Of a stretch of 40,595 bases of DNA, positions 30,131 through 36,811 are shown one piece after another. This DNA comes from a virus. Every line of letters begins with the position of its first letter. Positions within the stretch are counted from its first letter, which is position 1. The DNA lies in the IMG/VR virus record IMGVR_UViG_3300027365_000029, positions 1 through 40,595 of that record; one strand, written 5' to 3'. Below the pieces are notes generated by a model that had not been told where the DNA came from, did not search any database, and saw nothing but the letters and a program-made list of their open reading frames with translations. A program made the translations under genes and the position numbers.

Positions 30131-30552
30131 CCGGCGACGAGACGCAGCTGGAGCGCGAAAAGCTGCGCCGCGTGCAGTATTTGAAAAACAAGATGCGCAC
30201 CCGGCTCACGCTCGAACTGGGCGACGACCAGGACACAATCGCCGACCTGACCCGGGCCGTGGTCCTGGGCCTGGGTATTGCCAAGGGGACGGTCACAGAC
30301 CAGACAGTGATTGACCGCTACAATCTGTACCTGCAGGACATGCTCGATGGCTATGGCGGAGCGGAGGCGATCATGGATGTGCTGGAGGACAAAAAAACAG
30401 CTATAGAGCAGCATGTGGTGATGGGCTACTACCTGGCCAAGCAGGACATCCTGGCCGTGCAGGAATCGGACTATGAAAGCCGGTCCGCGGCCATTGACGC
30501 CGTGCGTTCCATCGACTTGCCCGGCGAGCCGGAAATAGACGGGGAGGAATAG
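30097..30552 (+). CDS. Unknown protein downstream of the reverse transcriptase
   Basis: A 151-aa acidic helical protein. It starts MDEFDIYGQQLTGDETQLER with a clear GGAGG site inside the RT gene and is coupled to it by a 34-bp overlap. It contains LTRAVVLGLGIAKG and two long helices. It could be a fibre chaperone, common at the end of the tail module, or an additional retroelement factor. Sequence alone does not decide. Confidence 0.6.
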   Translation: MDEFDIYGQQLTGDETQLEREKLRRVQYLKNKMRTRLTLELGDDQDTIADLTRAVVLGLGIAKGTVTDQTVIDRYNLYLQDMLDGYGGAEAIMDVLEDKKTAIEQHVVMGYYLAKQDILAVQESDYESRSAAIDAVRSIDLPGEPEIDGEE

Positions 30553-30726
30553 GTGGTGCCGGGCAGAATCAAACGGGCTATAGCCACTGTCCGCGAATTC
30601 TCAACCGACGGCTGTTCAACCACCCCGGCAAGCCTACCGCCCAACACCGCCCCGAATCACCCGGAGCCGGCTGCTCTATTCCCTGTTGACAGGGTGGCCG
30701 CCCGCATGTACAAACCGCCCTGTTGA
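30553..30726 (+). CDS. Small unknown protein, last of the late operon
   Basis: A 57-aa frame starting GTG 30553 (or GTG 30556) directly after the preceding stop, with GGGGAGGA in front. The protein begins MVPGRIKRAIATVREFSTDG and is proline-rich later. Support is only the ribosome site and coupling. It may be non-coding. Confidence 0.35.
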   Translation: MVPGRIKRAIATVREFSTDGCSTTPASLPPNTAPNHPEPAALFPVDRVAARMYKPPC

Positions 30727-30749
30727 CGCGCCGAAAATAGCCAATTTCT

Positions 30750-30790
30750 ATTGGCGATTTCATTGGCGATCTTGTGTAAAAATCGCCAAT
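30750..30790. repeat. Integrase arm-type sites, left of the att core
   Basis: ATTGGCGAT at 30750-30758 and 30762-30770, phased 12 bp apart, plus an inverted copy ATCGCCAAT at 30782-30790. The same sequence recurs right of the core (30979, 30991). The surrounding 30727-30840 carries no gene and is A+T-rich. Confidence 0.65.
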
Positions 30791-30859
30791 TTTCACTAAT
30801 AGAAAATAAAACAAAGTTAAGTTTTACAGGCGTTTAACCCGGTCGGCGGATGTCGGGAA

Positions 30860-30922
<63 letters not shown>

Positions 30923-30933
30923 CATACCTGGAT

Positions 30934-32034
30934 TCAAGCCCCATCATCGGGGCTTTTTTTATTGGCGTTTTCGTTTTCATTGGCGATTCTATTGGCGATT
31001 TTGTTGGAGATTTGCATTACCGTGTCGCCCATCTTGCGGTCCACGGATAGTTCATGCAGGTATATCTGGGTGGTCTTTATATTCTGATGACCAAGTAACT
31101 GCTGCACGGAGCGCAGGTCCTGGCGGTCATCTCCCAGGGCGCTGGCGATGTAGTGCCGGATACTGTGCGCGGTGAACGTAGGCACCCCGGCGGCCGTGCA
31201 CAGATCATGGAATAGATATTTAATATCTCGGGACTGGCGGTCGAATGGCCTGCCCGTGCGCGGATTTGCGAAGACGTGTGAGCGGTGTCGCTCTGGACCT
31301 GCGAAGCGGCGTTGCAATATTTCCCGGGCGGCATCATTCATCGCCTGCTGTCGGGGCTCGGTGTCTCCGCCCCGGCGCTTTGACGTCCAGAGCGTGATCA
31401 GCCCGCGGGCGAAGTCAACATCCTCCCACCTGAGCTTGCGGATCTCGGAAATGCGGGCCGCGGTGTGCATCAGCAGCAGTACGAAATCACGCTGCCAGCC
31501 GTCCGCGACGCGCAGGACCTCGGCCAGATCGTCAGCCGGGGGGATGTACTTGATATTTTTCGTGACCGCGTAGGGAGTCAGTCCAGCCGCCGGATTAGGG
31601 CCGGCGAACAGGCCCTCGCGTACGGCGAAGTTGAAAAGCGCGCTGATCTCTATGCGGTATTTGTTTGCAGCCTTGGCCGAGATATGCCGTTTCGCCCAGG
31701 CCAGGAATTCTTTGATTGATTGGCGGTCCAGTTCGCCAATGGAAATGTTGGGGTTGTCGAGGTGGGCGGTCAGCTTTTTCAGCACCGACCGTTTGTAAAT
31801 GTAGGTGTTGTATTTGAGGCGATCGTGAGCATCAGTCAGGTACGCTTCCGCGACCGCCAAGAAGTCCGTGTCGGTCCTCAAACCAGACTTTATTTGGCTT
31901 TCTTTCTCTCGCAGCCAGATCCTGGCCGCGCTCTTGGTCACGAACCCGCCCCGCTTTGCCACGCGTTTGCCGTCCATCCACAGCGTGGCCAGATACCTGC
32001 GACCCTTTTTGGTCTGATACTCCGTGACTGCCAT
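30934..32034 (-). CDS. int: Tyrosine integrase
   Basis: Site-specific recombinase of the phage integrase family. From ATG 32034 it is 366 aa. An arm-binding N-terminus (EYQTKKGRRYLATLWMDGKR) and a SAM-like core-binding domain precede the catalytic domain. Catalytic residues are R194 (AARISEIRKLRW), K219 (TSKRRGG), H290 and R293 (HSIRH), H316 (LLGHQNIKTTQ) and nucleophile Y325. The 3' end points at the tRNA-Ser core, and its last codons contain arm-type repeats. GTG 32043 is an alternative start. It is the last gene of the leftward operon. Confidence 0.93.
   Translation of the reverse strand: MAVTEYQTKKGRRYLATLWMDGKRVAKRGGFVTKSAARIWLREKESQIKSGLRTDTDFLAVAEAYLTDAHDRLKYNTYIYKRSVLKKLTAHLDNPNISIGELDRQSIKEFLAWAKRHISAKAANKYRIEISALFNFAVREGLFAGPNPAAGLTPYAVTKNIKYIPPADDLAEVLRVADGWQRDFVLLLMHTAARISEIRKLRWEDVDFARGLITLWTSKRRGGDTEPRQQAMNDAAREILQRRFAGPERHRSHVFANPRTGRPFDRQSRDIKYLFHDLCTAAGVPTFTAHSIRHYIASALGDDRQDLRSVQQLLGHQNIKTTQIYLHELSVDRKMGDTVMQISNKIANRIANENENANKKSPDDGA
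30936..30960 (+). terminator. Intrinsic terminator after the tRNA half, overlapping the end of int
   Basis: AAGCCCC (30936-30942), six-base loop, GGGGCTT (30949-30955), then T to 30960. It would end transcripts from the reconstituted host tRNA and from the late operon. The int stop codon is at 30936-30934. Confidence 0.78.
30961..31011. repeat. Integrase arm-type sites, right of the att core
   Basis: ATTGGCGAT at 30979-30987 and 30991-30999, again 12 bp apart. A variant GTTGGAGAT lies at 31003-31011 and a partial copy at 30961-30969. They lie inside the 3' end of int, where they encode the NKIANRIANENENAN tail. Confidence 0.65.
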
Positions 32035-32221
32035 ACCCACCACCGCTGAAATTTTGCTTCAGATACGCCAGCACGTCATCAGTGTCAAACAGGGCGTTCT
32101 TCCCGCAGCGGGAGCCGGTGCGGCTCACCTTAAAGAAGTGCGGATATTGCCGCCAGGTGTGGTAAAGGTTTTTCCGGGTCGTATGCAGGAATTCGGCCAG
32201 GCCGTCTATGTCCACTATCAT
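31832..32221 (-). CDS. Excisionase-like HTH protein overlapping int
   Basis: The first 60 residues (MIVDIDGLAEFLHTTRKNLY onward, with FDTDDVLAYLKQ) fit small AlpA/Xis-type winged-HTH proteins with N-terminal DxxxLAxxLxxxxxxLY. The frame then continues 70 residues through the 5' end of int in another phase, giving 129 aa and about 200 bp of overlap. The tail (YGSHGVSDQKGSQVSG) has no domain character. It starts at ATGA shared with the preceding gene's stop. Likely Xis, directing excision at the att site. Confidence 0.6.
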   Translation of the reverse strand: MIVDIDGLAEFLHTTRKNLYHTWRQYPHFFKVSRTGSRCGKNALFDTDDVLAYLKQNFSGGGYGSHGVSDQKGSQVSGHAVDGRQTRGKAGRVRDQERGQDLAARERKPNKVWFEDRHGLLGGRGSVPD

Positions 32222-32679
32222 GTCAGATCCACCACCATTTTTTCGGGCGGGAACATGTTTTCCTGCAAATGCCGGATATGGCGATCTTCATAATCGCGCT
32301 TTTCCTGCTGCCGCTTTTCGATCTCGTCCGGGTCAAAATATTCGGGACGCTCACGCAGCATATCCCGAAACCCCTGCTCGGCCAGGCCGGGTAGCTTTAG
32401 CTGCTGCTTGAATTTTTTGAGCTTCATTTTCTTGCGCCGTTCGGCCAAGACGGCCCCGATTTTAAAGTTCGTTCTTCTAAACGGATCGAACCACCAGTGC
32501 TGTGAATATCCGGACCCAAGGTCTGTAGGATCGTTCTTTTTTATGATGTTGGACAGCTCCTGCATCTTTTCTCGAGGAGCCCTCCCCCAGATCAGCGCGA
32601 CATCCTGGCCGGCTGGCGGTTTCGTGTAGGGGTTGTTCCAGGCCACAACTATATAGACTGACTTAGAGCTTTTCATCAT
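32218..32679 (-). CDS. Early protein, unknown
   Basis: 153 aa from ATG 32679, where GGAGG lies ten bases upstream. The protein starts MMKSSKSVYIVVAWNNPYTK. A first part of about 75 residues is compact and aromatic (SGYSQHWWFDPFRRTNF). The second part is basic and helical (AERRKKMKLKKFKQQLKLPG, EIEKRQQEKRDYEDRHIRHL). Not recognised. It lies in a tightly overlapping run of small early genes upstream of int. Confidence 0.6.
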   Translation of the reverse strand: MMKSSKSVYIVVAWNNPYTKPPAGQDVALIWGRAPREKMQELSNIIKKNDPTDLGSGYSQHWWFDPFRRTNFKIGAVLAERRKKMKLKKFKQQLKLPGLAEQGFRDMLRERPEYFDPDEIEKRQQEKRDYEDRHIRHLQENMFPPEKMVVDLT

Positions 32680-32812
32680 GCCGAACTCGCCTCCGCTCTT
32701 CAGAAGTGTACCGCTTTCCACTGGGGCGAAACTCCAGGCCGGGCATAAATTCCCAGATTGTGTGCCGGTACTCACGCTTAACAGTTTCCGCGGCATTTCT
32801 ATTCTTATTCAT
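32663..32812 (-). CDS. Small early protein, unknown
   Basis: A 49-aa basic protein, MNKNRNAAETVKREYRHTIW at the start and SEERRRVRHDEKL at the end. The start overlaps the preceding stop (ATGA) and the end overlaps the next gene by 17 bp, so it is coupled on both sides. Its codon pattern and fit in the chain support it; function unknown. Confidence 0.5.
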   Translation of the reverse strand: MNKNRNAAETVKREYRHTIWEFMPGLEFRPSGKRYTSEERRRVRHDEKL

Positions 32813-32973
32813 TTATTCACCCCATCCACCTGCTCCCGCGTCAGACCGGCCAGCCTTTGCAGCCAGTCCGCGGCATCGTAAAGTGCTGCCGCATAAACAA
32901 CATTCCGTTGCGCCAGGGCGATCAAACGCAGTTGCCGGATTAAAGAGTATATACGTTCCTGGTCATCTGACAT
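32809..32973 (-). CDS. Small early protein, unknown
   Basis: A 54-aa helical protein starting MSDDQERIYSLIRQLRLIAL and ending LAGLTREQVDGVNK. It overlaps the stop of the gene before it by 11 bp and the start of the gene after it by 4 bp. Not recognised. Confidence 0.5.
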   Translation of the reverse strand: MSDDQERIYSLIRQLRLIALAQRNVVYAAALYDAADWLQRLAGLTREQVDGVNK

Positions 32974-33295
32974 TGTCGCACCCCCACGCTTTACAAAATT
33001 GCTCCATCATTTCTTTTGTTCGGAAGCCCATCCAGGCCCAGCCGTGGATAGTTGCCCCGCCAATATACCAATCACCGGGCCTGCCATGAATTGGCCATGC
33101 GTCTAAGCCAAACTGTTCCTTGCACCAGCTGATAATCTCCCTATATTTGCTATCTCCCGGACTGCCAGTATAAACATCAATCATCCAAGGAAATTGGCTC
33201 CAAATTTCGTACATCAAAGCATCTTGCTCATTCTCAATTTTGAGCGATGCAATTTGTCGTTGATACAATTCAGTCCCTTTCGTCTTCTTCATCAT
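32963..33295 (-). CDS. Early protein, unknown
   Basis: A 110-aa protein with AGGAG before a double ATG. The C-terminal two thirds are rich in Trp and Gly (WPIHGRPGDWYIGG, TIHGWAWMGFRTKEMMEQF) and look like a small alpha-beta fold. It is the first protein gene after the interrupted tRNA-like gene. Its base composition is more A+T-rich than the late genes. No family recognised. Confidence 0.6.
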   Translation of the reverse strand: MMKKTKGTELYQRQIASLKIENEQDALMYEIWSQFPWMIDVYTGSPGDSKYREIISWCKEQFGLDAWPIHGRPGDWYIGGATIHGWAWMGFRTKEMMEQFCKAWGCDNVR

Positions 33296-33319
33296 TTAGC
33301 TCCTGCTTTTATATTTGAT

Positions 33320-33457
33320 GCAGGGAGGCAGGATTTGAACCTGCAAATACTGGGCCTGTCTAATATCCAGTCTTTCTGCTCCCAAATAGGAAGACCGAAA
33401 TAGTCTTGAGTCCTACGGGAACAAACAGGGGCGTCTACCAATTCCGCCACTCCCTGC
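33320..33457 (-). tRNA. tRNA-like gene with a roughly 58-base insertion in the anticodon loop
   Basis: Read on the minus strand. Acceptor CAGGGAG (33456-33450) pairs with CTCCCTG (33327-33321). A Leu-type D-arm GCGGAATTGGTAGACGC follows. Anticodon stem CCTGT (33429-33425) pairs with ACAGG (33359-33355). T-arm is GCAGG-TTCAAAT-CCTGC (33344-33328). Between the anticodon-stem halves are 65 bases instead of 7. Removing 58 would leave loop TTGTTAG (anticodon GTT) and an RNA of about 80 bases without encoded CCA. The insert folds by itself: TCCC/GGGA, TAGG/CCTA, AAGAC/GTCTT. The D-loop suggests Leu, the inferred anticodon Asn, so identity is unsettled. It may be an intron-bearing tRNA, a degenerate tRNA or a tRNA mimic. 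Confidence 0.6.
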
Positions 33458-33465
33458 ATGATGGA

Positions 33466-33702
33466 TTATTCTGCGATTTCTATAAGCTCATAGTCCACGA
33501 TGTCTGGCGAAAGAATTTTAGCCTTGGATTTCCAAGTCACCACACCACAGCATATGGTTTCTACCTCATCATACCATTCTCCATCTTCTATAGCCTCATC
33601 TCTTTCAGCATCCAAAGCAGCCTGAGCATATTCGATAGCTTCTTCCATTGTGCTGTGCAGTTCAAAACCGTCATGTTCGTCAAAACTAAAATATTTGTCC
33701 AT
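33466..33702 (-). CDS. Small acidic early protein, unknown
   Basis: 78 aa from ATG 33702, which has AAGGAGGATAAA directly in front. The frame extends further upstream only as shadow. The protein is strongly acidic (AALDAERDEAIEDGEWYDE), with a CC pair at about 51-52 in ETICCGVVTW. Such small acidic phage proteins are often DNA mimics or inhibitors, but nothing specific supports this here. It ends nine bases before the tRNA-like gene. Confidence 0.65.
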   Translation of the reverse strand: MDKYFSFDEHDGFELHSTMEEAIEYAQAALDAERDEAIEDGEWYDEVETICCGVVTWKSKAKILSPDIVDYELIEIAE

Positions 33703-33718
33703 TTTATCCTCCTTCCGG

Positions 33719-34087
33719 CTATACCACCGGGCTAAACTGCGCATGCCCGGCCCCGGGGCAGCCGGGGTGGTAGTCAATCTCCTGGAACGGGTCGTGCACC
33801 TGGCCTTGGTTCTGAGGCTTGACCTTTTGCACGCGGTTGGGACCGTACTGCTTACGGCCCTTATCCCACTTGCGCTGGTTTTGCCGCTGCAGCTCTTTTC
33901 TGCACCCGTCCGAGCAAGTGCGCCGGCTCGGCGTCCGGGAGTTATATTCAAAAAACTCCCCGCAGATGCAGCAAAAAATAAATCCATTTTTCCGCATCAG
34001 ATCCCGGCACTTCTTACAGTATTTAACCGCCTCCCCATCTCCAGGGAGCTGCATCCAGGTATTGCACTTTGCGCACTGCTTTTTCAT
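33719..34087 (-). CDS. Multi-zinc-ribbon protein
   Basis: A 122-aa protein with four Cys pairs: CAKC (5-8), CKKC (24-27), CCIC (39-42) and CSDGC (58-62). A basic stretch (RKELQRQNQRKWDKGRKQYG) and a disordered tail follow. The arrangement suggests two zinc sites and nucleic-acid binding. It is coupled to the small membrane protein upstream through ATGA. No precise family named. Confidence 0.68.
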   Translation of the reverse strand: MKKQCAKCNTWMQLPGDGEAVKYCKKCRDLMRKNGFIFCCICGEFFEYNSRTPSRRTCSDGCRKELQRQNQRKWDKGRKQYGPNRVQKVKPQNQGQVHDPFQEIDYHPGCPGAGHAQFSPVV

Positions 34088-34179
34088 GCGAACACCCCCA
34101 GGAGCACGCAGATAACCAGCACCGCGGCCAGGAAAACCGCTCCGCCCAGGACCATGTAGATCTTGTCAATTATGTCCAC
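34084..34179 (-). CDS. Single-span membrane miniprotein
   Basis: 31 aa from GTG 34179 (GGAGGGCGGAC before it): a short polar head MDIIDKIYM and one hydrophobic helix (VLGGAVFLAAVLVICVLLGVF). A longer in-frame start exists at ATG 34257, adding a basic 26-residue extension without a good ribosome site. The stop overlaps the zinc-ribbon protein start. Function unknown. Between 34258 and 34299 I see nothing. Confidence 0.5.
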   Translation of the reverse strand: MDIIDKIYMVLGGAVFLAAVLVICVLLGVFA

Positions 34180-34299
34180 GTCCGCCCTCCATCTGCTAGT
34201 AGCCGGCCGCATCCCATGCGGTTCTTTTCTGGCCGGTGCATTGTCGCGCCAGCTCATGGCCTGTAAGTCCCATCGGCTGCGACCGCCTGGATTGAGTGG

Positions 34300-34560
34300 T
34301 TAGTTTTTGTCCGGCCAATCCAAAGAGTTCGCCCATTCAATAAGCTCGGTTTTTGTTTTAAACGTGTGGACTCTTTGCTTGAAAGCACTAGCAAGGCGGG
34401 ACCACAATGCCAGAAGAGTTATGGTTCCGGTAAAAAACGTCCACCACGTGCTTCCCTGGCTGATCCAAATGCAAAAGATTAAAAACGAAAAGGTAACAAT
34501 ATCTTTAAAAACGCTTTCTGAAACTGATTCTGTCCTATCGATAACTTTAATTTCATCCAT
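34300..34560 (-). CDS. Small membrane protein, unknown
   Basis: 86 aa with a polar start (MDEIKVIDRTESVSE), two hydrophobic stretches at about 22-34 and 41-55 (IVTFSFLIFCIWI, FFTGTITLLALWSRL), and a C-terminal WANSLDWPDKN. GGGGGATCGC precedes ATG 34560. It is A+T-rich relative to the late genes. An exclusion or signalling role is possible but not shown. Confidence 0.62.
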   Translation of the reverse strand: MDEIKVIDRTESVSESVFKDIVTFSFLIFCIWISQGSTWWTFFTGTITLLALWSRLASAFKQRVHTFKTKTELIEWANSLDWPDKN

Positions 34561-34629
34561 GCGATCCCCCCTGAAAACTAACGATTGAAATAACCGGCGC
34601 GGCCTTATCGCGTCCGGTTGATTGATTGG

Positions 34630-35118
34630 TTATACCTTCATAAACACAAGCCAGTGCGTCTTGCCGCTTCGGCCCGACAGATTCCCAAAAAGAGGACTCT
34701 GCGGAGAAAGCCCGAGAACTTCTTTAGTGGACACCTGTATCTCGTTCCATTTAAAAACGAGAACCCCGCCGACTTCCAACACCCGAAAACACTCTTGAAA
34801 GCCTTGCCGCAAATCCTCCCGCCAGTTCTTGCCCAGCTTCCCATACTTAGCGGCCATCCAGCTTTTTTTACCTGCTCTGGTTAAGTGCGGCGGGTCAAAG
34901 GCTATCAACTTAAAAGAGCTGTCAGGAAAAGGCAGATCCCGGAAATCAAGCTGAATATCCGGCTCGATTACAAGCGTCCGCTTGCCATCTGCTTTTCCAT
35001 GAGATCGGTCGGTGACAGTGATAGTTTCCCGGCGCTGGTCTCCAAAAATAACGTTTTCGTTTTCTCGGTCGTCCCACATCATTTTACTGCCACAACATGG
35101 ATCTAATATTTTCAGCAT
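34630..35118 (-). CDS. Class I SAM-dependent methyltransferase (DPPH type)
   Basis: 162 aa from ATG 35118. SAM-binding motif I is ILDPCCGSKMMWDD at the start. The catalytic-type motif is IAFDPPHL, a variant of the DPPY/NPPY motif of amino-methyltransferases. LIFKWNE-like VLVFKWNEIQV follows, with KTHWLVF at the end. Short phage proteins of this kind are common in early regions and may methylate DNA to evade restriction. The target is unknown and no recognition domain is present. ATG 35145, five bases after the ssb stop, is another start. Confidence 0.75.
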   Translation of the reverse strand: MLKILDPCCGSKMMWDDRENENVIFGDQRRETITVTDRSHGKADGKRTLVIEPDIQLDFRDLPFPDSSFKLIAFDPPHLTRAGKKSWMAAKYGKLGKNWREDLRQGFQECFRVLEVGGVLVFKWNEIQVSTKEVLGLSPQSPLFGNLSGRSGKTHWLVFMKV

Positions 35119-35149
35119 GAGGTCTCGCTTTGAAGGTATAACCATAAAA

Positions 35150-35596
35150 TTAGAACGGTGCGTCATCCATTCCTGCGGCATCGTTTGGGAACGCCGGACC
35201 GTTTGGCGGGGTCTCGGGTTGAGTCGCGCCGGAGTTGTTGCCGGGTCCGGAGCTGCGCGTCCCCTTGCTTTCCAGAAATTGCACGCGCTGGGCTTTTATC
35301 TGGGTAGTGTACCTGTCCCGGCCCTCCTTATCCTCCCATTTTTGGGTCTGGATGCGGCCCTCAACCAGGACCAGACTGCCCTTGTTCAGATATTGGGCGC
35401 AGGCCTCGGCCTGCTTATTAAATACAGTTACACGGTGCCATTCTGTCTGCTCAACACGGTTGCCCGCGCGGTCGGTGTATGACTCGTCCGTGGCCACGTT
35501 CAGGTTCGTGACCGGGGTGCCGCTCTTTGCGTAGCGCAATTCCGGGCTTCGTCCCAGGCGGCCGACTATTATTGCCTTATTTAATGATCCGGACAT
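35150..35596 (-). CDS. ssb: Single-stranded DNA-binding protein
   Basis: A 148-aa OB-fold protein: MSGSLNKAIIVGRLGRSPEL, then NLNVATDESYTDRAGN, EWHRVTVFNKQAE, GSLVLVEGRIQTQKW. The C-terminus is disordered, rich in G, P and N, and ends MDDAPF, the acidic tip that recruits replication partners. AAGGAGCGGCAA precedes ATG 35596. It probably covers single strands during phage replication or recombination. Confidence 0.93.
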   Translation of the reverse strand: MSGSLNKAIIVGRLGRSPELRYAKSGTPVTNLNVATDESYTDRAGNRVEQTEWHRVTVFNKQAEACAQYLNKGSLVLVEGRIQTQKWEDKEGRDRYTTQIKAQRVQFLESKGTRSSGPGNNSGATQPETPPNGPAFPNDAAGMDDAPF

Positions 35597-35795
35597 TTGC
35601 CGCTCCTTTTATTGTCTTCAACGCCCGCAGGCGCAGTTTGCGTATCTGTTCCTCTACTTTTATGCGCTCCTTGCGCGTGGGGTTGCTGTCCAGGACCTCG
35701 GCCAGGCCGGTCTCCAGATCACGGCAAATGACCTCGGCCAAATAATCCCGTGCAACTTCTTTCGGCGTCACATATAGCCCTTTTTGTTTCAGCAT
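35577..35795 (-). CDS. Small early protein, unknown
   Basis: A 72-aa helical protein with AGGAGGATAAT before ATG 35795 and a 20-bp overlap with ssb. It starts MLKQKGLYVTPKEVARDYLA and has a basic C-terminal half (EEQIRKLRLRALKTIKG). It is probably co-translated with SSB. Not recognised. The 186 bp upstream (35796-35981) has no credible gene and holds a hairpin. Confidence 0.6.
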   Translation of the reverse strand: MLKQKGLYVTPKEVARDYLAEVICRDLETGLAEVLDSNPTRKERIKVEEQIRKLRLRALKTIKGAANVRIIK

Positions 35796-35816
35796 ATTAT
35801 CCTCCTGTTTTTTTAT

Positions 35817-35840
35817 CCGGCACCCGCGAACGAGTGCCGG
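35817..35840. other. Hairpin in the leader of the ssb gene cluster
   Basis: CCGGCAC (35817-35823) and GTGCCGG (35834-35840) form a 7-bp stem. On the minus strand an A-rich stretch and the AGGAGG of the next gene follow, so it is not a terminator for the operon. It may be an mRNA processing or stability element. Confidence 0.4.
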
Positions 35841-35981
35841 ACCCCCAAGGTGGAAAGGAGTTTTCCCGGGATGCTGCCGGGGCCCGTTTTCTATTACGCG
35901 CAGCTACTACCGACCCGGCCGGGGAGGCCGCCTGCAGGTTTGCCGCGCGCCGCACGGAGCCGGCGCAGTGAGTGAAAAATA

Positions 35982-36440
35982 TTATCCCCCGAATTCCCGC
36001 ATCACTATCTCTCCTAATCGTTGCCCATTCGCCTGCCCTGGATGATCCAGATCCGGGTCGAGATGTCGGGCCAGGGTAAACAGACTCTGGGTGAGCAAAT
36101 CCCACTCCCGGCGCTCGCGGGCCGGGACCCGGCCGGAGACTTCACGGCTGACGTCATCAACCATGAGCAGGCAGGCGCTGACGTACTCGACCGGATTGAT
36201 GTCCGCCTCGTCGTCCGCGTACCTGGCTGTCGCCCGCAGGTATTTGCGGATGACCGCCCGGCGTTCTTTTTCGGTTATCGCATAGGCCGAGAGCATACCG
36301 GACCTGCGGCGCTCGATACGCCGCAGGCAATCAGCCGACTTGCGCGGGACCTGGGGCAGGCACTCGCGGACAAACGGTTCTAACGTCGTCAATGAGTGCA
36401 GGGTTATATACTGGCGCTGTTTTGCGCGTGAGAAGCCCAC
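35982..36440 (-). CDS. Early protein, unknown
   Basis: 152 aa starting at GTG 36440 with GGGAG upstream. It is basic and helical, with SGMLSAYAITEKERRAVIRK and VEYVSACLLMVDDVSREVSG. The end is DLDHPGQANGQRLGEIVMREFGG. It overlaps the preceding gene by 37 bp. No family recognised; an unknown protein of the pL operon. Confidence 0.6.
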   Translation of the reverse strand: MGFSRAKQRQYITLHSLTTLEPFVRECLPQVPRKSADCLRRIERRRSGMLSAYAITEKERRAVIRKYLRATARYADDEADINPVEYVSACLLMVDDVSREVSGRVPARERREWDLLTQSLFTLARHLDPDLDHPGQANGQRLGEIVMREFGG

Positions 36441-36622
36441 TGTTTATCTCCCTGCAATGTTTCCAAACCCCTTCCAGGCCACTTGCCGTTTTGCCGCGGG
36501 CTGTATAAAGCCGGCGTGGTGAGTGGGAATTTGTTTGCCTGACGCATTTGTTCAAACATCGCCTGGCGCAAGATTCGTTCTCGCAGCCCTACGCTGAGAT
36601 TTGCCCATTCTCTGTACTGCAT
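36404..36622 (-). CDS. Small early protein, unknown
   Basis: 72 aa from ATG 36622, preceded by GGAGGTCGGG. The protein starts MQYREWANLSVGLRERILRQ, a helical part, then becomes polar (YSPRQNGKWPGRG). It overlaps both neighbours. Not recognised. Confidence 0.5.
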   Translation of the reverse strand: MQYREWANLSVGLRERILRQAMFEQMRQANKFPLTTPALYSPRQNGKWPGRGLETLQGDKQWASHAQNSASI

Positions 36623-36774
36623 CCCGACCTCCATCGTTTGTACCGGAACCAGGCGGCCTCCGGCCCGGATCTGGCCAACAGCTCAAATAGCCTAGCCTTT
36701 TCCCGGTAAGGCATCTCGCCGCCCCAGATGAGCCGGCGCATCTTTTTCCTGAATCCCGGTGTGTTCATCAGCAT
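36589..36774 (-). CDS. Small basic early protein, unknown
   Basis: 61 aa from ATG 36774: MLMNTPGFRKKMRRLIWGGE then a helical basic part (REKARLFELLARSG, WFRYKRWRSG). TTG 36792 or ATG 36768 are other starts, so the N-terminus is uncertain. Strongly basic. Not recognised. Confidence 0.42.
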   Translation of the reverse strand: MLMNTPGFRKKMRRLIWGGEMPYREKARLFELLARSGPEAAWFRYKRWRSGCSTENGQISA

Positions 36775-36811
36775 TACTCTGGTTTTACTCAAAGCCCCGG
36801 GGGATGGCGGG

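Noticed and set aside
33703-33987. Upstream extension of the small acidic protein to 173 aa.
   Set aside because: The added part is a shadow of the zinc-ribbon gene; AAGGAGGATAAA marks ATG 33702.
35797-36105. 102-aa reverse frame in the gap before the ssb cluster.
   Set aside because: Low-complexity composition, no good ribosome site, heavy overlap with the better-supported 35982-36440 gene.
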